DNA from: Topomyia yanbarensis
Taxonomy: Eukaryota; Arthropoda; Insecta; Diptera; Culicidae
Reading direction: 5' to 3'
Assembly (NCBI RefSeq): GCF_030247195.1
Contig: NC_080672.1
Span: forward strand, 400,351,037 to 400,415,036
DNA length: 64,000 bases
Shown: piece by piece, positions 47,750 through 60,351 of the stretch
How the letters are laid out: each line of letters begins with the position of its first letter
Position numbering within the stretch: position 1 is the stretch's first letter
Position numbers and translations under genes: made by a program
Notes under the pieces: generated by a model
Databases searched by the model: none
What the model was told of the DNA's origin: nothing
The model's input: the letters and a program-made list of their open reading frames with translations, nothing else

Positions 47750-48343
47750 TGTTGATTATTTTCGACCGTGTTCCTCATCAGCTTGCTGTGGAAAAGCTAA
47801 GGCGGACTAGACTGCCGGACTGGCTGACTAATTGGATCTTCTCGTACCTTGCGAACCGTAGCGCCTTGGTGAAACTTGAAACTATACTCTCGGATCCTTT
47901 CCACATTTCATCTGGCGTTCCTCAAGGGAGTCATCTCGGACCTCTTCTATTTGTGCTCATTGTGAACAACCTCTGCAGTGAATTATCGTCTTCTAAAGTC
48001 ATGTATGCTGATGATCTGAAAATTTACCGTGTCATAACAACTATGATAGACTGTTGTGCATTGCAAATGGACGTCGATAGGATCATTGACTGTAGTGACA
48101 GAAACGGAATGAGTGTGAATATTCAAAAATGCAGCACAATCACTTTTACACGAGTTGGACTCATCAAACGCAACACTATGCATTACACTGGTACGCAGTA
48201 TTCTAGAATATGGCGTTACTGTTTGGGCTCCTTATCACACCATACATATTAATCGTATCGAACGGGTACAGAAGAACTTTATCAGGTTTGCACAATTTTT
48301 TTTAATTTTTAATTTACAAATCTTCAAATATATAAATTTTTAA
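47750..48343 (+). pseudogene. Jockey/CR1-like LINE reverse transcriptase fragment
   Basis: RT motifs in order: FDRVPHQLAVEKLRR, WIFSYLANRSALVKL, SSGVPQGSHLGPLLF and catalytic YADDLKIYR (48006-48032), then a thumb segment NIQKCSTITFTRVG. At about 48170 a small deletion shifts the frame into ILEYGVTVWAPYH and RIERVQKNFIRFA, ending near 48290. Endonuclease and C-terminus are absent. It is related in type to, but clearly distinct from, the minus-strand LINE at 37925-40578. It lies within the hAT relic, so it jumped in afterwards or was captured. Confidence 0.88.
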
Positions 48344-48804
48344 ATGTTTAACTTCTGGAATTCTCAAATATATTTACTTTTGAATTTTTTAACAATTATA
48401 TTTTTAAATTTTTAAAATCAAAAATTTCACATTAAATGTTTAGGCCTGTAAATTTTTAAATTTCCAGTTGAACCTGCAAAAAAAAATTAATATCTTAATT
48501 GTTTATTAGATTTTTAAAACTTCAATTTTTTAAATTTCTGGGTTTAAAATTTTTAACTTTTTAAATTTTTGAATCCTCAGATTTTAATTTTTTTTTTAAA
48601 TTTTTATATCTTTCAATTTTCAATTTTTGATGCCTTTAAACTTTTAAACTTTTGAATTTTGAAATGATTTTCTTTTTGAAGTTTTAAATAACTTTTTTTT
48701 AATTTCATAGTTTTTAGATTTTTAAAATATTTAATTTCTAAAATTTATATCATTAAACTTGCAATTTTGAAGCATTTAGATTTTTAAATTCGTGAGTTCC
48801 TGAG

Positions 48805-48982
48805 TTAGATTACTTTTATTTCGATTATAGACGTTTTAGCCTTAGGGTCATTTGCCTCCTTTTTCAGGATAGAACAATCTTTTTAGAAAACTCTCTAACT
48901 CTATGTGCGAGATTGATAATTGAATCCAAGTGAGCTGCGAACGAGGCAAACGATTTATTATCTACGCTATGCCCGCCCCTTT
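48805..48982 (-). mobile_element. Diverged tRNA-derived SINE, second copy
   Basis: Collinear with 42786-42954: ttatttcgattatag, cttagggtcatttgcctc, ctctatgtgcgagattgata (eroded B box), gaggcaaacgattta, tctacgctatg. Older than the first copy, with no clear target duplication. It sits in the AT-rich part of the hAT relic. Confidence 0.8.
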
Positions 48983-49212
48983 GAATTTGATTGACGCATC
49001 CTTAAATTGTTGTGCTTTTTGGTCATTTTTCAGTTTAGGTTTTTTTTTAATTTTTCGATGCTTTTATTTTTTAATCTTCATTGTTTTTTTATTTTTGGAA
49101 TATATTAGGTTTTATTTGTGATTTTTCGATCATTTAATTTTCAATTTTTATATTTCCAATTCATAATTTTTTAAATCATTTTTTTGAAAATTTCTGGTGC
49201 GCAGAACTAAAT

Positions 49213-49335
49213 ATGCGTCTGGTTGAATTTCCGCAGCTCCTTTAGTTCATTGAGAAAGTGGATTTTCTCCCACATTCAGCGGCGAGTATGGAAAAAGTTT
49301 TCAGTCAAACATTTGAAAATAGAAAAATAATAGTT
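49213..49335 (+). pseudogene. hAT transposase C-terminal (hATC dimerisation) remnant
   Basis: In one frame the sequence reads RLVEFPQLL, a TAG at 49243, then FIEKVDFLPHSAASMEKVFSQTFENRK split by no further stop until the AT-rich tail. LPHSAAS-E-VFS is the hallmark of the hAT C-terminal dimerisation domain, which normally lies just before the 3' inverted repeat, as here. The upstream catalytic domain and BED finger are gone, replaced by nested insertions and AT-rich filler. Confidence 0.8.
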
Positions 49336-49481
49336 ATTCATACAAAACGATGATAGATTGTAAAAAAGCTTAAAAAGCCCTTAATAGTGGAAAAAATTGG
49401 GCTTTTATTGCTTTTTACCTCAGCCAGTGATATCAAATTTGCGGATTTTCCAAAATAAATAATGGCAACGCTGTTGGTATG

Positions 49482-51978
49482 ACTAGCAGATAGCTTTCGG
49501 GTAGGTAGGGAATTTTTACCTGTATTTCGGGTTTGTTTCAATAGCTTTTGTCGAAAGCAAGGTGAAGGAATAGGTAAATTTTGCTTTTGCTGGTACTACA
49601 TCACTAGCTCGTAGGTTCGAATATATTACATAAAACCAGGAATGTTTTGAAAGAAATTATCAGTTAGAAAACAGAGTTTCCTACAATAATAGTTCAATTG
49701 AAGAATCTCTAAAAATGAAACGTAAGTGTTCAGTTTCTAGTATTTGGATGTTGAGTACGCGTATCAGCAAACTCACCAATAAATTGTACGATTGTGCAAT
49801 GAAAATGGATGAGAGCAGCTCCTTCATTTGTTTTCGTTGCATACAACAAACTGTATGAACCAAATGATCCCGAGACCGAAGAAGCCGTTGCAGGACCATC
49901 GAGAATTGCTGTTCCAGGTATATTGTCGAAAATATGACATGATTGATTTTTAAATTTCAATTCTTTTCTTCAAACAACTATCACGAACTCTTGTTCTTTG
50001 AAACCTTTCTCCTTATATTAGTCCTATTGATCACCAAGAATCTTTCCTGGCGGTGCTCTACTTTGCCAGGCCAGGGCCAGCCTTGAAAATAGTTTCATTT
50101 AAATAGTATATATTAAAGAATTGTATTAGCATGATACAAATACAAATGTCCTAGAGCTGAGTATAGTAACAAGACGACAAATCAAGAAAATAGAACCTTT
50201 TCTGCGCATCTACAAATCGCCTGCTAAATCAGAAGTTTTAGTGCAAATCTCGTCATTCTCTTCGTTCTAACAGTCTAACGATACTTTTCTACTCATTTAG
50301 ATTAAGTGTCTTCTAATCCTTGTTAACGTGTAGTTTAGAATGCCTTGCATTTTCTAGCTCCGTCAATTCCGTTAGCATATCAATACTTTGAACTTTTGAA
50401 TATCCGTTGTTATAACGGGACTAAATTGTAAAAAATTCATAAAAATCAAATTCAACTTCAATAATCCGACGATGTACTACAGCCTTTCTTGTGACATAGA
50501 ACATGGATTTTAGTTTCTATTGTCTTACATTTGGAATTGTTTTCATAAGGAACTTCTCAAAATTTCATCAGATCAGAATTAAAGTTTTTTGCAATATTTT
50601 TTTAAAGTCAATCCCGAAACAAAATCCTGGCCTGTCGCTTTTTATCGATGTACGTAAACCTAAACATCTGCTTTCTTCATCATTTTCTTGGCTACATATT
50701 CTGGTTGTTAATAGCAAGACAAGACCAGACTAGACACAAATTTAAACATGTGTGTTCAACCGTACGCTAAACAATACTGGGTAATCTTTTCCTAAGCCAA
50801 TTAATTCAACCTACAAGAAGCGCTATTTTCCGCCTGAATTGAGTACCTAACAATAAACGTTTCCTTACCCTTCGAACAACTCAATTATTAGTTCCAAAAT
50901 AATCTTCCATCACGTACATACACAAGCAGTTCCAGAGACGAACGAGAAGGTTAATGATGTCATTCATTCAATCAGACCTGCCATCTGCCTACTTCAAGCA
51001 AGCAATAGAGCAAACCGCCTGCTCAGAGGCTGCGAAACACTACACGCCCCCTCCCAGCCGCATCCTTTCGCCGAATTCGGAATCCAAACCGAATCGCACC
51101 GTCAGCCGTTAGTGAGCTGATTATTTTCAGCGCTGCGGAAACGTGGCTTGATGCGGAAAAACACAGTGAAAAACATTCCACGCGCTAGGAAGGGAGCTTC
51201 CCACGGGAAATTAATACCCCACGGGGAAGCACTAACAAGTGAGCGGCAGTTCCCCGTTTCCAAACCGGGCGAGGGATGCATGCTGATCGGACGTGATTGA
51301 GAGATTAGATACAATTTATTTTATATTCGTTCTGTATCACATTTGCCCCCCCCCCCCCCTCGTGCCCAACCGTGGAGCGGACTGGCTGACTGACTGGCGG
51401 AGCGACAACGCTATGAAACCCCAGAAGAGCCAGGGAGGGATGATGAGTAACGTTCCATGGGGCTACGCTTCCGGAGTGGAAAATCAATAAGATAAATGTA
51501 CGTTTCTGTCTGTGTGTTTCACGGTTTTCGGCGCTCGCTATCGGTGCGCCGGTTCGGGGGAGAGGTGGAATGATGGCGGTTTCCTATTTCATTGTCTCAA
51601 TCAGAATGGTTTTACACGATGAATTGATGGATTCGCTTATTTCTAGGCAAAAACGTGATTTAGTATGATGAATGTCTGGCTGTCTACCTAGCTGTTTTTG
51701 GAGCTATATAATGCTATGCATTGTTGCTTCTCAAGTCAGCCGAAGAGGGCCGCCGCGCGGATTAATGACATAATTTTTTTTATCTATTTCAGTTTATTAC
51801 TTATTTTTATTTTGATTGGGTAGCATCCATCTTAACTAAAGTTCGGCAACATCTTTATTTAGTGCTATAAATTCTACAGGTAATAGATAAAACATCGACC
51901 GGCGTAATTAGGATCCAAAGCGACGTGTGTAAGACTGAAAAACCTAACCTCAAGCAGATCTCAGTCATGAAAGAATAT
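49482..51978. other. No gene recognised (2.5 kb); GC-richer block at 50.9-51.6 kb
   Basis: 49482-50900 is AT-rich with short frames. 50930-51600 is GC-richer, has no internal repeats, a C14-type tract (51345-51358) and opposing 60-70 codon frames (51102-51314, 51293-51490) without domains. This block is the best candidate here for single-copy, possibly regulatory, host DNA, but nothing specific supports a function. Confidence 0.45.
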
Positions 51979-53713
51979 CCCAGTTAACCAGGTGTCGTAT
52001 AAGGATGACCAACAAAAATCCTATAAGCATACAATTTTTATCGGAATCGTATAATAGTACACCGTATGTATATGCATTATACAAAATTTATCTTAACTAG
52101 TACGTTGTGATGACTCGTTTACAATTCTCGTATATGAGTGCGAACTAAGTCATATAATGTATAAAAAGGCTCGTTATTAGTGCAGTTATAAGCAACAATT
52201 ACGACTACACAAATGTGTGTCGGTAATAGCCAAATTAATCCAAGTATTGACTTCAATTCAATCCCCAAAATAAAGTATTTTGTTAGATTTTAAAAGTAAA
52301 TAAATAAATCGATACTTTGTAACAAAGGGGTCTCAGTTATATATTGATATTGCCTTCGATGCCATGCCAGCATGGTTGCATCGTACTATAAATAGGAACT
52401 TATAAAACTATGAAATTATGAACAAGACTTTTAGGTAATAGTTAAAATTATGAGTTTTTCTATATATTGTTTATAAACAGATTTAGTTAATTTTAAGACT
52501 GGTGCAGGTACAAAAAATATAAAAAGCGTGGATAGTATTCATAGAACTTGGAACACGTTAAAACTAATGTGTATCCTAAAGTAAATTTTGGAAAGTTAAT
52601 ATGATAGATTCAGATTAATTTTAATTATTTCTATGATTTGATAAATTTTGCAAACAATTTATTGGGTATCTCTATTGACGAAAATTGCTCATTTAACCCT
52701 CCGGAAGTCGCGCAAATGGCTCACTGAACGAACACCCACTGGTGTCCAAAGACAATTTCGCTAGATTTTTAGAGCAACGCGCACTCAGTGCACTAGCGCG
52801 ACTGCCGGAAGGTTAAAAAAATATCAGTGGGGTTTCTTACGCCAATTTGTATATATGTTTCGTAGGAGCAAAGCAAAGGTTCATAAATTATTTTAATAAT
52901 TGCAATTTATTTGAAATACAATGTGGTATTCTCATCGATGTTTTTGGCGAACATGTATAGCTTCTTTACTATAATAGAGCCCTCGAAGAATTTATACAAA
53001 TTTGACATTATTTGTAATATTATATGTACTTCTGGACATATATGTACATTTTCATAAGTACAAAGATGTTACAATATATGAATTGATTACAACACTTTTC
53101 GGATATCATTAAGAGTATGTTATGATATGCGAGTTAGTTATCTTACGTTCGCATATACAAAGTCGTATATCATAGTAGTATAATACGAGCATCTTTCCAA
53201 AAATCAATGAATTTGGCCCGAGCTAACCGCACCTATCAAATAGTATATGGGGTATGTTGCAGGCACGTAAGCTGATGCTTCAGGGTTCGAGACCGAGCAA
53301 TCCCATTTGTAGTAAAAAAAATGTTAGAAACGTTTAAGGATGCGAAAATTCAAAGTAATTCTCATTCTGAAAAACAGGCGGTCGAAAGATATGTCTTATT
53401 CTCACCTTGTATTTTATATTAATATTTTCCGAAAGCCAAATATAATCGTATATAGTATTTTCTCGAGTTGTAAGAGTGTATAAAAGGTGTCTGTTTCTTG
53501 CCACATGTAATCAGACTAAGTACCGACCACAGTCGCATTTATGTACAGTTAACATCGTATAATGAAACCCAATTTTATCTCAATGTAGATATATTGTCTC
53601 CACTTTTGTCCGTATATAGTATAATTGCGCATTGTATACGATTTAGTTGTACTGTATATTTACATATATGACTCATTTGAAATTTCGGTATGACTACAAA
53701 ATTGTTTGCTGGG
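51979..53713. mobile_element. CGTATA-rich element with CCCAG ends
   Basis: The edges cccagttaacc (51979) and, inverted, cccagcaaaca (53713) are weakly complementary. The interior is unusually rich in tatacg/cgtata-type words (gtcgtataagg, atcgtataatagt, ctcgtatatgag, gtcgtatatcat, catcgtataatg, gtccgtatatag, ttgtatacga), spread over both ends with a plainer centre. Non-coding. The layout resembles the dyad-array elements but with a different word. A TTAA MITE is nested inside (52693-52816). Confidence 0.5.
52693..52816. mobile_element. 124-bp TTAA MITE
   Basis: TTAACCCTCCGGAAGTCGCGC and, inverted, TTAACCTTCCGGCAGTCGCGC form the two ends, with TTAA at 52693-52696 and 52813-52816. It is a miniature piggyBac-type element with a GC-rich body, different from the 43311 MITE beyond the shared TTAACC. 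Confidence 0.9.
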
Positions 53714-55004
53714 ATTGCAACATCTTCAATATAGACTCCAGTTTGACAGCTAACCATTGAACAACAACATAAGAACAACGTACAATTTAATGTTAGATAA
53801 TAGTTACAGTAACTAAACCCTGCCAATTGTCTCAAATGTTTGTGGCTGTGGTCCCGTACATTAGGAGGTTCACAATAGCCCAATATCTTTTTCCGGACAA
53901 AACCAGGACAAAATCTTTCCAGCCTTGTTAAGGAAAAGCTTCCACAGCTTTGGTTCAAAAAGCGTAGTTTTATAAAAGAAGCTTCTATGTTGGAAAGCTA
54001 CTTAACCCCGTCTTTGTAGCTTTTAAAAAAATGGCACCACAAATCCTCGTAAAATGCCTCGTGCATGTATATATATACTTGCGAATAGTGGTATTGACAC
54101 TTGTCTTACATTTTGCCTCACGGCTCGCAATATTCCATGAACAAAAATCATGTGTTTTATAATTATGTTCAACTTTCTTCCAGTAACGCGTTTATTAGTG
54201 CCGTTATTTGTGTTTATATTAGGAACTTCAGTCACAATTTCCACCATGTCATTAATTATTTGATTTTCTATACGTAAACTAGTTCACAACTTTCTTCCTT
54301 TTTTTATTTCGACTTATGTAGTCACACTTTCTTTTTTTCCACTACATTCAATTAGCTAGAAATTACTAAGTAGGGAAAGTTATGAAAATTTAGCGCCATA
54401 GTACTGAAGTGAGAGCAAGGCACAGTGGTCAAAATGTGCAATTTCATGCCTTTAATTATTTTACGGCTAAACCATAAGGTTTTGAGTTTTGGTGACTTCA
54501 GACAAGTTTTTGGAGTTATTCAGACGGATCTTCAGAAGTACACGGTCATGTTCCAAAATGAAGTGTAAAGCCATTTCTGAAATATAACTTTTCATTGGAA
54601 GGAGATAGACAGTTTTAGTTTTCTGCAAAGTTGCAAAGTTGTAGAGTTAAGTAATTTTACTTTTACTGAAAATATTAAGTTTCCAGCCACAACCCTTTCG
54701 TTGTTATATGACATTTTCGTTAGCATCGCTTAAAAATCAGTTTTTTTTTAAATAACTTTTATCGTATTAATTTCCCAACAACAATGTTCTCTGCAATGCT
54801 TTAGATATTATAAAAACCCACATTTTTGTTGAACATTTTGAAACGATAGAAAGAGTTAGAGCTGTTTCTTTGATTGAAAATACCACATTTTCTAGCCAGT
54901 TTTCCAAAAATGTTGCAAAAATTAGCGGAAGAAATAGTGTGATCTTGAAAGTACTATCAATGAACTACAAAATCCTGAAGGAATGGTTAGTATCCCTATT
55001 TCCC
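53714..55004. other. No gene recognised; MITE fragment and a duplicated flank
   Basis: Minus frames of 127 codons (53958-53575) and 74 codons (54247-54023) lie end to end but show no domain and share no splice-site logic I can defend. 54334-54400 is one arm of the hairpin MITE seen at 27433. 54243-54292 is repeated at 55888-55940. 54700-54960 is anonymous AT-rich repeat. Confidence 0.45.
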
Positions 55005-55860
55005 TACTAGTTCACTATGAACATTATTCATAAAACTCGAGGTTGATTCGTTAATTTATGCAGAGATTTAAGAACATTATTCAGAGCACGACTATACGAC
55101 GAGAACTGATTCATGATCAATTACATCTTGAACGTGATTTGGTTTTCGTGGTTGTGAATTAGTTCACAAAATCAAAACATTTTCTCGTGAACTATTTCAC
55201 GAAACTCGGAATATTATTCGTGGATCATTTCAATCGTCGTGAACTAGTTTATGATTCCTATATTAGTTACAAGTCAGAAACCGTACTAGTGAAATAGTTC
55301 AAAAGTTCATAAAATCTTATTCATGCATACCTGAACTGTACTCATGATTCCTAGCGAATTTATCACGACTCATCTTCCGTGCTTGTGAAGTGATTAACAA
55401 AATATAAAATGTTATTCATGTATTCGTGAACTGATTCATGATTCTTAGTGAATTAGAAGTTCATGGTTTCTAATATAATACTCACGACTAACCATTCGTG
55501 CTCATGAAATAGTTCACAAAATCATAAAATATTATTCATGGATTCGTTAACTGGTTTATGATTCATACTAAATGGTCCATGACCTATTTTCAGCGCTTGT
55601 GATATTTAGAAGATAGTCACACTTTTATGATCCAGTTCATATTGTCTCGTTACTCCGATTAAAAATTCCAATAGTAATTAAAAAATAGCATATCACGATA
55701 AGACGAAGAGAATTCAGCGTGACTAAGATCCTGAAATCATGAAAACAAACCATTCAACTTGTGACTAAAATATCCCGATGACGTGAATAGAAATTACGGA
55801 AATCGTGACTAAGGTACTGAAATCATGAAAATAAATCACACTACTCTGCCAGAACACTCT
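55005..55860 (+). mobile_element. Dyad-array element, copy C (right end missing)
   Basis: Begins near ttcactatgaacattattca (the left subterminal region of copy A: tatgaacattattcataaaa). It runs through array units (gtgaaatagttca at 55289, atgaaatagttcacaaaatc at 55504, gtgaactgattcatga at 55426), a shortened core (55605-55640), and two right-array units (gtgactaagatcctgaaatc, cactactct). It stops at about 55860. Confidence 0.7.
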
Positions 55861-55904
55861 AATGCGAAACTCGTGTCCTGTTCTCCGCCATGTCATTACC
55901 AAAT

Positions 55905-57045
55905 TGATTTTCTATACGTGAACTAATACACAACTTTATGAACATTATTCATAAAAAAAACAAAGGTTGACTTATGATGTTATTCATAGATTTAGAAACC
56001 TCAGTTCACAAAATCAAAACAATCTGAACACTTTCTCCTGATCTATTTCGCGAAACTGGGAATTTTATTCATGAATCCATACAATCCTGGTGAACTAATT
56101 CATGATTCTTAATATATTAGTCACGATCCAATATCTGTGCTTGAGAAATAGTTCATGTATTCGTGTATTATTCATGTATTCGTGAACTGGTTCATGATTT
56201 CTAGTAGTCCCGACTTGGAATTCGTGGTTGTGAAATAGTTCACGAAATCTTAAAATAGTATTCATGTATTCATGAACTGAAAGTCAGGACATACTATTCG
56301 TGCTCGTGAAATAGTTCACGAAATCATCGAATATTATTCATGGGTTCGTGAACAAATCCATGATTCCCAATACTTGAGCTAGGATCAATCTACGTGCTTG
56401 CGATATTTAGAAGATATCCCTAATCATTTTCAATTTGATGCAACATGGTCATGAAATTTTCACGGGAACTATTTCACAAAATATAGTGTATTATTCGTAG
56501 AATCATTTCTGTTCATGCACTATTCCTTGTAAAGTCCAGCTGCTAGCGACCAGCAAGAGACGCGAGCAGTAGATATAAAAAAAACTATTAGGAGCTAGAA
56601 CATTGTTACTCATTTGATAAGGTTCAGTGTAATGTCGCGACAGAAAAAGAAAACTGCGCTGAGCATCATGAACATCAGTCACATCACTCCACGTGTCAAA
56701 TTCGAAAGTAAGCTCTAGAATAAAATATCATGATAACGTGTAAATAAATTACGAAATTTCGTGACAAAAATATCAAAAATCGTGACTAAGATCCTGAAAT
56801 CATGAACATAAATCACTCTACTCGTAACTAAAATATCAAGATAAAGTGTACAAAAATTACGAAAAACGTGCCTATAAACCTGAATTCATGAATATAAATC
56901 ACTCTAATTATGACTACAATCTCACGATAACGTTAATATAAATTATGAAAATCGTGACAAAGATCCAGAAATTATGAATATAAATGACATCTCACACACA
57001 AAAATTATGAGCATGAATCACTATGCTCATGACTAAAATACTAAA
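55905..57045 (+). mobile_element. Dyad-array element, copy D (right end missing)
   Basis: A second left end follows copy C directly: aactttatgaacattattca, then ttcacaaaatcaaaac and array units (gtgaactggttcatga 56181, gtgaaatagttcacgaaatc 56229 and 56307). The core at 56400-56600 has gatatttagaagatat and agctgctagcgac. The right array repeats about every 85 bp (gtgact 56782, gtgcct 56868, gtgaca 56953). It ends at about 57045 in LINE ORF1. Confidence 0.75.
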
Positions 57046-57049
57046 GTGC

Positions 57050-57535
57050 GCGAAGTGGACATGAAGGTGAAAATAGAACTTACAGAAGTGTATCATACAC
57101 AACTACGTCATACGAGACAAATAGTACTAATAGTACTCCTTAGCCGAAGCGGAAAGCTTCGTGGCGAAGAACAACATGCAGTTCGACGTCAAATTTGAAA
57201 ACGCTAAAGCCAAGCACCTTGTGTATGTGTACTTTGATCTGACGGAAATTCGGCCTTACGATTTAGCGTACTAGCACGGATTATATCAAGAGATTCATGT
57301 CGAAGTATGGAGAAGTGGAATCTGTCACTTGAAGCTGACGCTTGAAGAAACTTTTTTCCATGACATTCCCAACGGTGTTCGATTGGTGCGAATGCAGCTG
57401 AACCAACCATTAACTTTTTACTTGACTGTCGCGGGTAGATCATCTCGAGGTGTTAACTGCATACAAAAACCTTATTCACATACCCTGGGCAGACGTCCAC
57501 TTGACAGGGCTGTAATCTGATGGCACACTATGGTG
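57050..57535 (+). pseudogene. Degenerate LINE ORF1, fourth copy
   Basis: Successive frames align with the 33-kb ORF1: VREVDMKVKIELTEVYHTQL (IREVEKLLKVNMKLNIAEI), AESFVAKNNMQFDVKF (AESFASQNNLKHAVEC), MSKYGEVESVT (MSKYGEVDSVKED) and DIPNGVRLVRMQLNQPLTFY (GLGNGVHVVRMRPTKPIPSY). A prospective zinc-knuckle region has decayed. A Thr/Ser-rich frame at 58147-58260 (SPESTKSTTHLTAKIK) may be its displaced C-terminal tail, separated by ~600 bp of unrelated sequence; that link is a guess. Stops and shifts throughout; no ORF2. Confidence 0.75.
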
Positions 57536-60351
57536 CAAACCAACTAAAGAAAATTCGGGCCCTATGCTCACAGTGACGTCACTTTGTGACCAGAAAAAAC
57601 ATTTCTTCTAGTCACTAGGGCGGTGGTCACTGACCAGCTATTTTCGTTCTCGTCCCTTATCTCCTATTTTTATAAAATGATTCTTCAGCAGCGCTATCAT
57701 TGAAAATGAACCACGTTAGTTATGCAACTAATTTTTTCCGATCTTTTTTTAATACAAATAATTAAGCAGTCTCCATTTCGTTATATTCTGAATTGCACAT
57801 ATTTTGTCGCATGTAATTTTAAATGTTCTTTAAAATTTACTTTGTTTTAGAATGCCACAAAATCATTGTAAGGGAACGTGTATCCGCCGGTTGATGTCAA
57901 TCGAGCTGACATTTCCTTAGACTGAGCAAACTAATTTATTTGTTTGTTTAGTGCCCATTTGACCAACTAGGAAACGAATCCACCGGGTCTGTAATGCGCG
58001 TGGAGAATACGCATGGTCTTGTTTGAGTGAATGATGACTTTTTAATTATGTATGAGGGTTGAGAATTGACAATTCGCAAGAATAATTAAAAACCAATTAT
58101 CAATTTTCTGCAATCATGTAGGCACGAGGAACACAACAAAAAGACAGCTATATCTGAGTCACCCGAAAGCACGAAAAGCACCACACATCTGACAGCGAAA
58201 ATCAAAGCTCCTGCAACGACGACTAGTGCGCAAACACAAGCAAGGGAGAAGGCAGACTGAATGTTCAGCAAATTGCTGGATGGCTTGGATCCTCATGTAA
58301 AATCAATTCCAAATTCTTCACTTATAGTTGGTTTATAGAAGCATAAAGTGGTTTTAAACAACTTTTTCTCCATAGTAAACAATTTAACATATAATCACTA
58401 TTGGGTGAGATAGATATTTTCACCAGTGTGCACTAGTTCGTGTCACGTTCAATTGTACGAATTTTGAATACTACTTTTCCCATCTTCCAACATGTCTAGT
58501 TTCCCTCACCCGCATTGTGTTACGGACGGTTGATATGCCAGGTACGCACCGTGAAATAGAACAATTCGAACATTGCGTGGAAAAACTGCCATGCTTCAAG
58601 CCAGGAGGAAAACTGCCTACAGCTTATCAGGTGCAGAATGTGGCACTCGTTCATTTGACGTTCGGCTGTCCTCTCTGTCTCCATAATTAATGAACTTCTG
58701 GTGATACGAATGCCAGTCGGAATGGTCGGTCCTACCTTCCTTCTACATGGGTGTGTTGGGTATGTTTACTAGCTGTTAGTGAATAATTAATATTTAGCCG
58801 AGGGTAGTTTGTATCTCGGTTAGTGTTGTTTCAGTACAAGATAACATAACGTGCGGACCATCGGGATTGTGCCCGAAGTTGTTTGAACAGGATGATAAAC
58901 TTGCTAATGATTCAATAATGAGCGTTGCTCGTTGTGATTATGATGATCGCTGCAGTATTTCACGCGAAACTCGGAAAATTATTGATTTGATGTATGCTTG
59001 ATTATGCCATTGCTTCTCATCACACGGTCCGTGTCATTTTGACTACTCGCAGTGCAGTGATATGTACATATATGGTCTTAAAACGCTCCCTAGGATGTTA
59101 TAGATAAATCTTCCCTTACTGCTTTGTTCAGGCATTCCCATCCATTTAGCACCAACCGAACGTAGGCGAGCCTTAAGTGTTTCGCTTGCCGTCAGTGGAA
59201 TTTAGGATAATTTATAGTCGGAATGAACTCTGAGAAGATAAATTTTCTCCGTGTGTCTGCCACTGTCATTGAAACTTCCCGTCACGTTCCGAGTCGAGAG
59301 TTCCTAGTGCTGCCTGAAGTGCGATAAACTCGTTGACGCGCTTCTATTCGTTGCTAAGGTTCCAGCTTTCCGACCCTAGAAAATTCCGATAAAACATTTG
59401 CTGACGTCGTGAATCAGATTAGCCGAAGTATTCGGTGACGAACGAAGATGAATGTGGCAAAATGTCATTAAAACCGCATTTGGATTTCACAAACCGTTTA
59501 CGGTAACTTAAAAATACGCTTCGAATCGAAGTTCACTGGAAAGGAAGATGTCATTTATGCCACATTCCGCACGATTAACCACAATATGATCACGGAATAC
59601 CGACCGCGTGGAGAAATTCCACCCGGACTCAGCTCTATTTCGCCATTATAGTAGTTGAAATATGCTTCTGCGGTTGCTGCGTTGATGCAACTTTGCCTTT
59701 TCTCGCTCTTGACTGTGGCTTCGGGTTGGGCTTGACTATTTTATAAACATAAAAAAACGTCAGAGATAAGTTGGAATGCATTGGAATGTCTATTGGTCCC
59801 ACGGGGAACAAAATGGTCTCTATTTAACGGTTTGCCACAGGATTCTTATTAGTGCAGGTGGCGGTCACATCTGTGTTGCTAGTTCTTAATCAGTTTCTAA
59901 ATGGTGTCCTAAGATTTTCTGCTCATCTAAAATATTTATTAATATCCGAGCTAATTTGATGTGCGCGATGTAATTGTGTATAGTTGAGAAAACAAAACTA
60001 TTTTTGTATGTTGTTACCCTATAGAGAGTTTTTTTTGCATTTGAGCTTCGAATAGAGCCACTAGCGGAAACAAATTTAATATTATACATCCTACTTGGCA
60101 AAGAAAATATTTGTAGCTCTGAGAAACTTTGCAAAATGTTAGCATTATGAGAAAACTATAAATAAATTATGTTCAAACCCTTAAGATGAACGGAATTTTC
60201 TTCGAAACGTTGCACTATAGGGAGGCGGGTGACCAAATATCGAAAACTACATCAACTTAAATTTAATTCAATTCTATACCGAGAGTTTATATACACTATA
60301 ATTAAGAAAATCTTTTGGTATCTCAGAAAAAATATTTGACTGAACTGGATA
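57536..60351. other. No gene recognised (2.8 kb)
   Basis: Apart from the possible ORF1 tail at 58147-58260, I find no domain, repeat ends or satellite. Composition is mixed, with several 60-80 codon frames. It may be single-copy DNA. Confidence 0.5.

Larger units (their letters stand above)
46565..49473 (+). mobile_element. hAT transposon relic with 8-bp target duplication and nested insertions
   Basis: An exact duplication ttggtatg (46557-46564, 49474-49481) flanks CAGCGTTGCCAT and its exact inverse. Both subterminal regions contain gcggattttt-type motifs. The 2909-bp body holds a TA MITE (46818-47616), a LINE RT piece (47750-48343), a SINE (48805-48982) and AT-rich filler (48300-48800, 49010-49190). 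Near the right end is the only surviving transposase trace, a hAT C-terminal dimerisation motif. The size and that motif suggest an autonomous ancestor, now dead. Its ends match the MITE at 25223-25955. Confidence 0.92.

Noticed and set aside
50930..51600. CpG-island-like promoter of a host gene
   Set aside because: GC-richer than its surroundings but no initiator, TATA or downstream coding exon that I can support.
53575..54247. Two adjacent minus-strand frames (74 and 127 codons) as exons of a host gene
   Set aside because: No defensible splice junctions, no family match, and the left one runs into a transposon edge.
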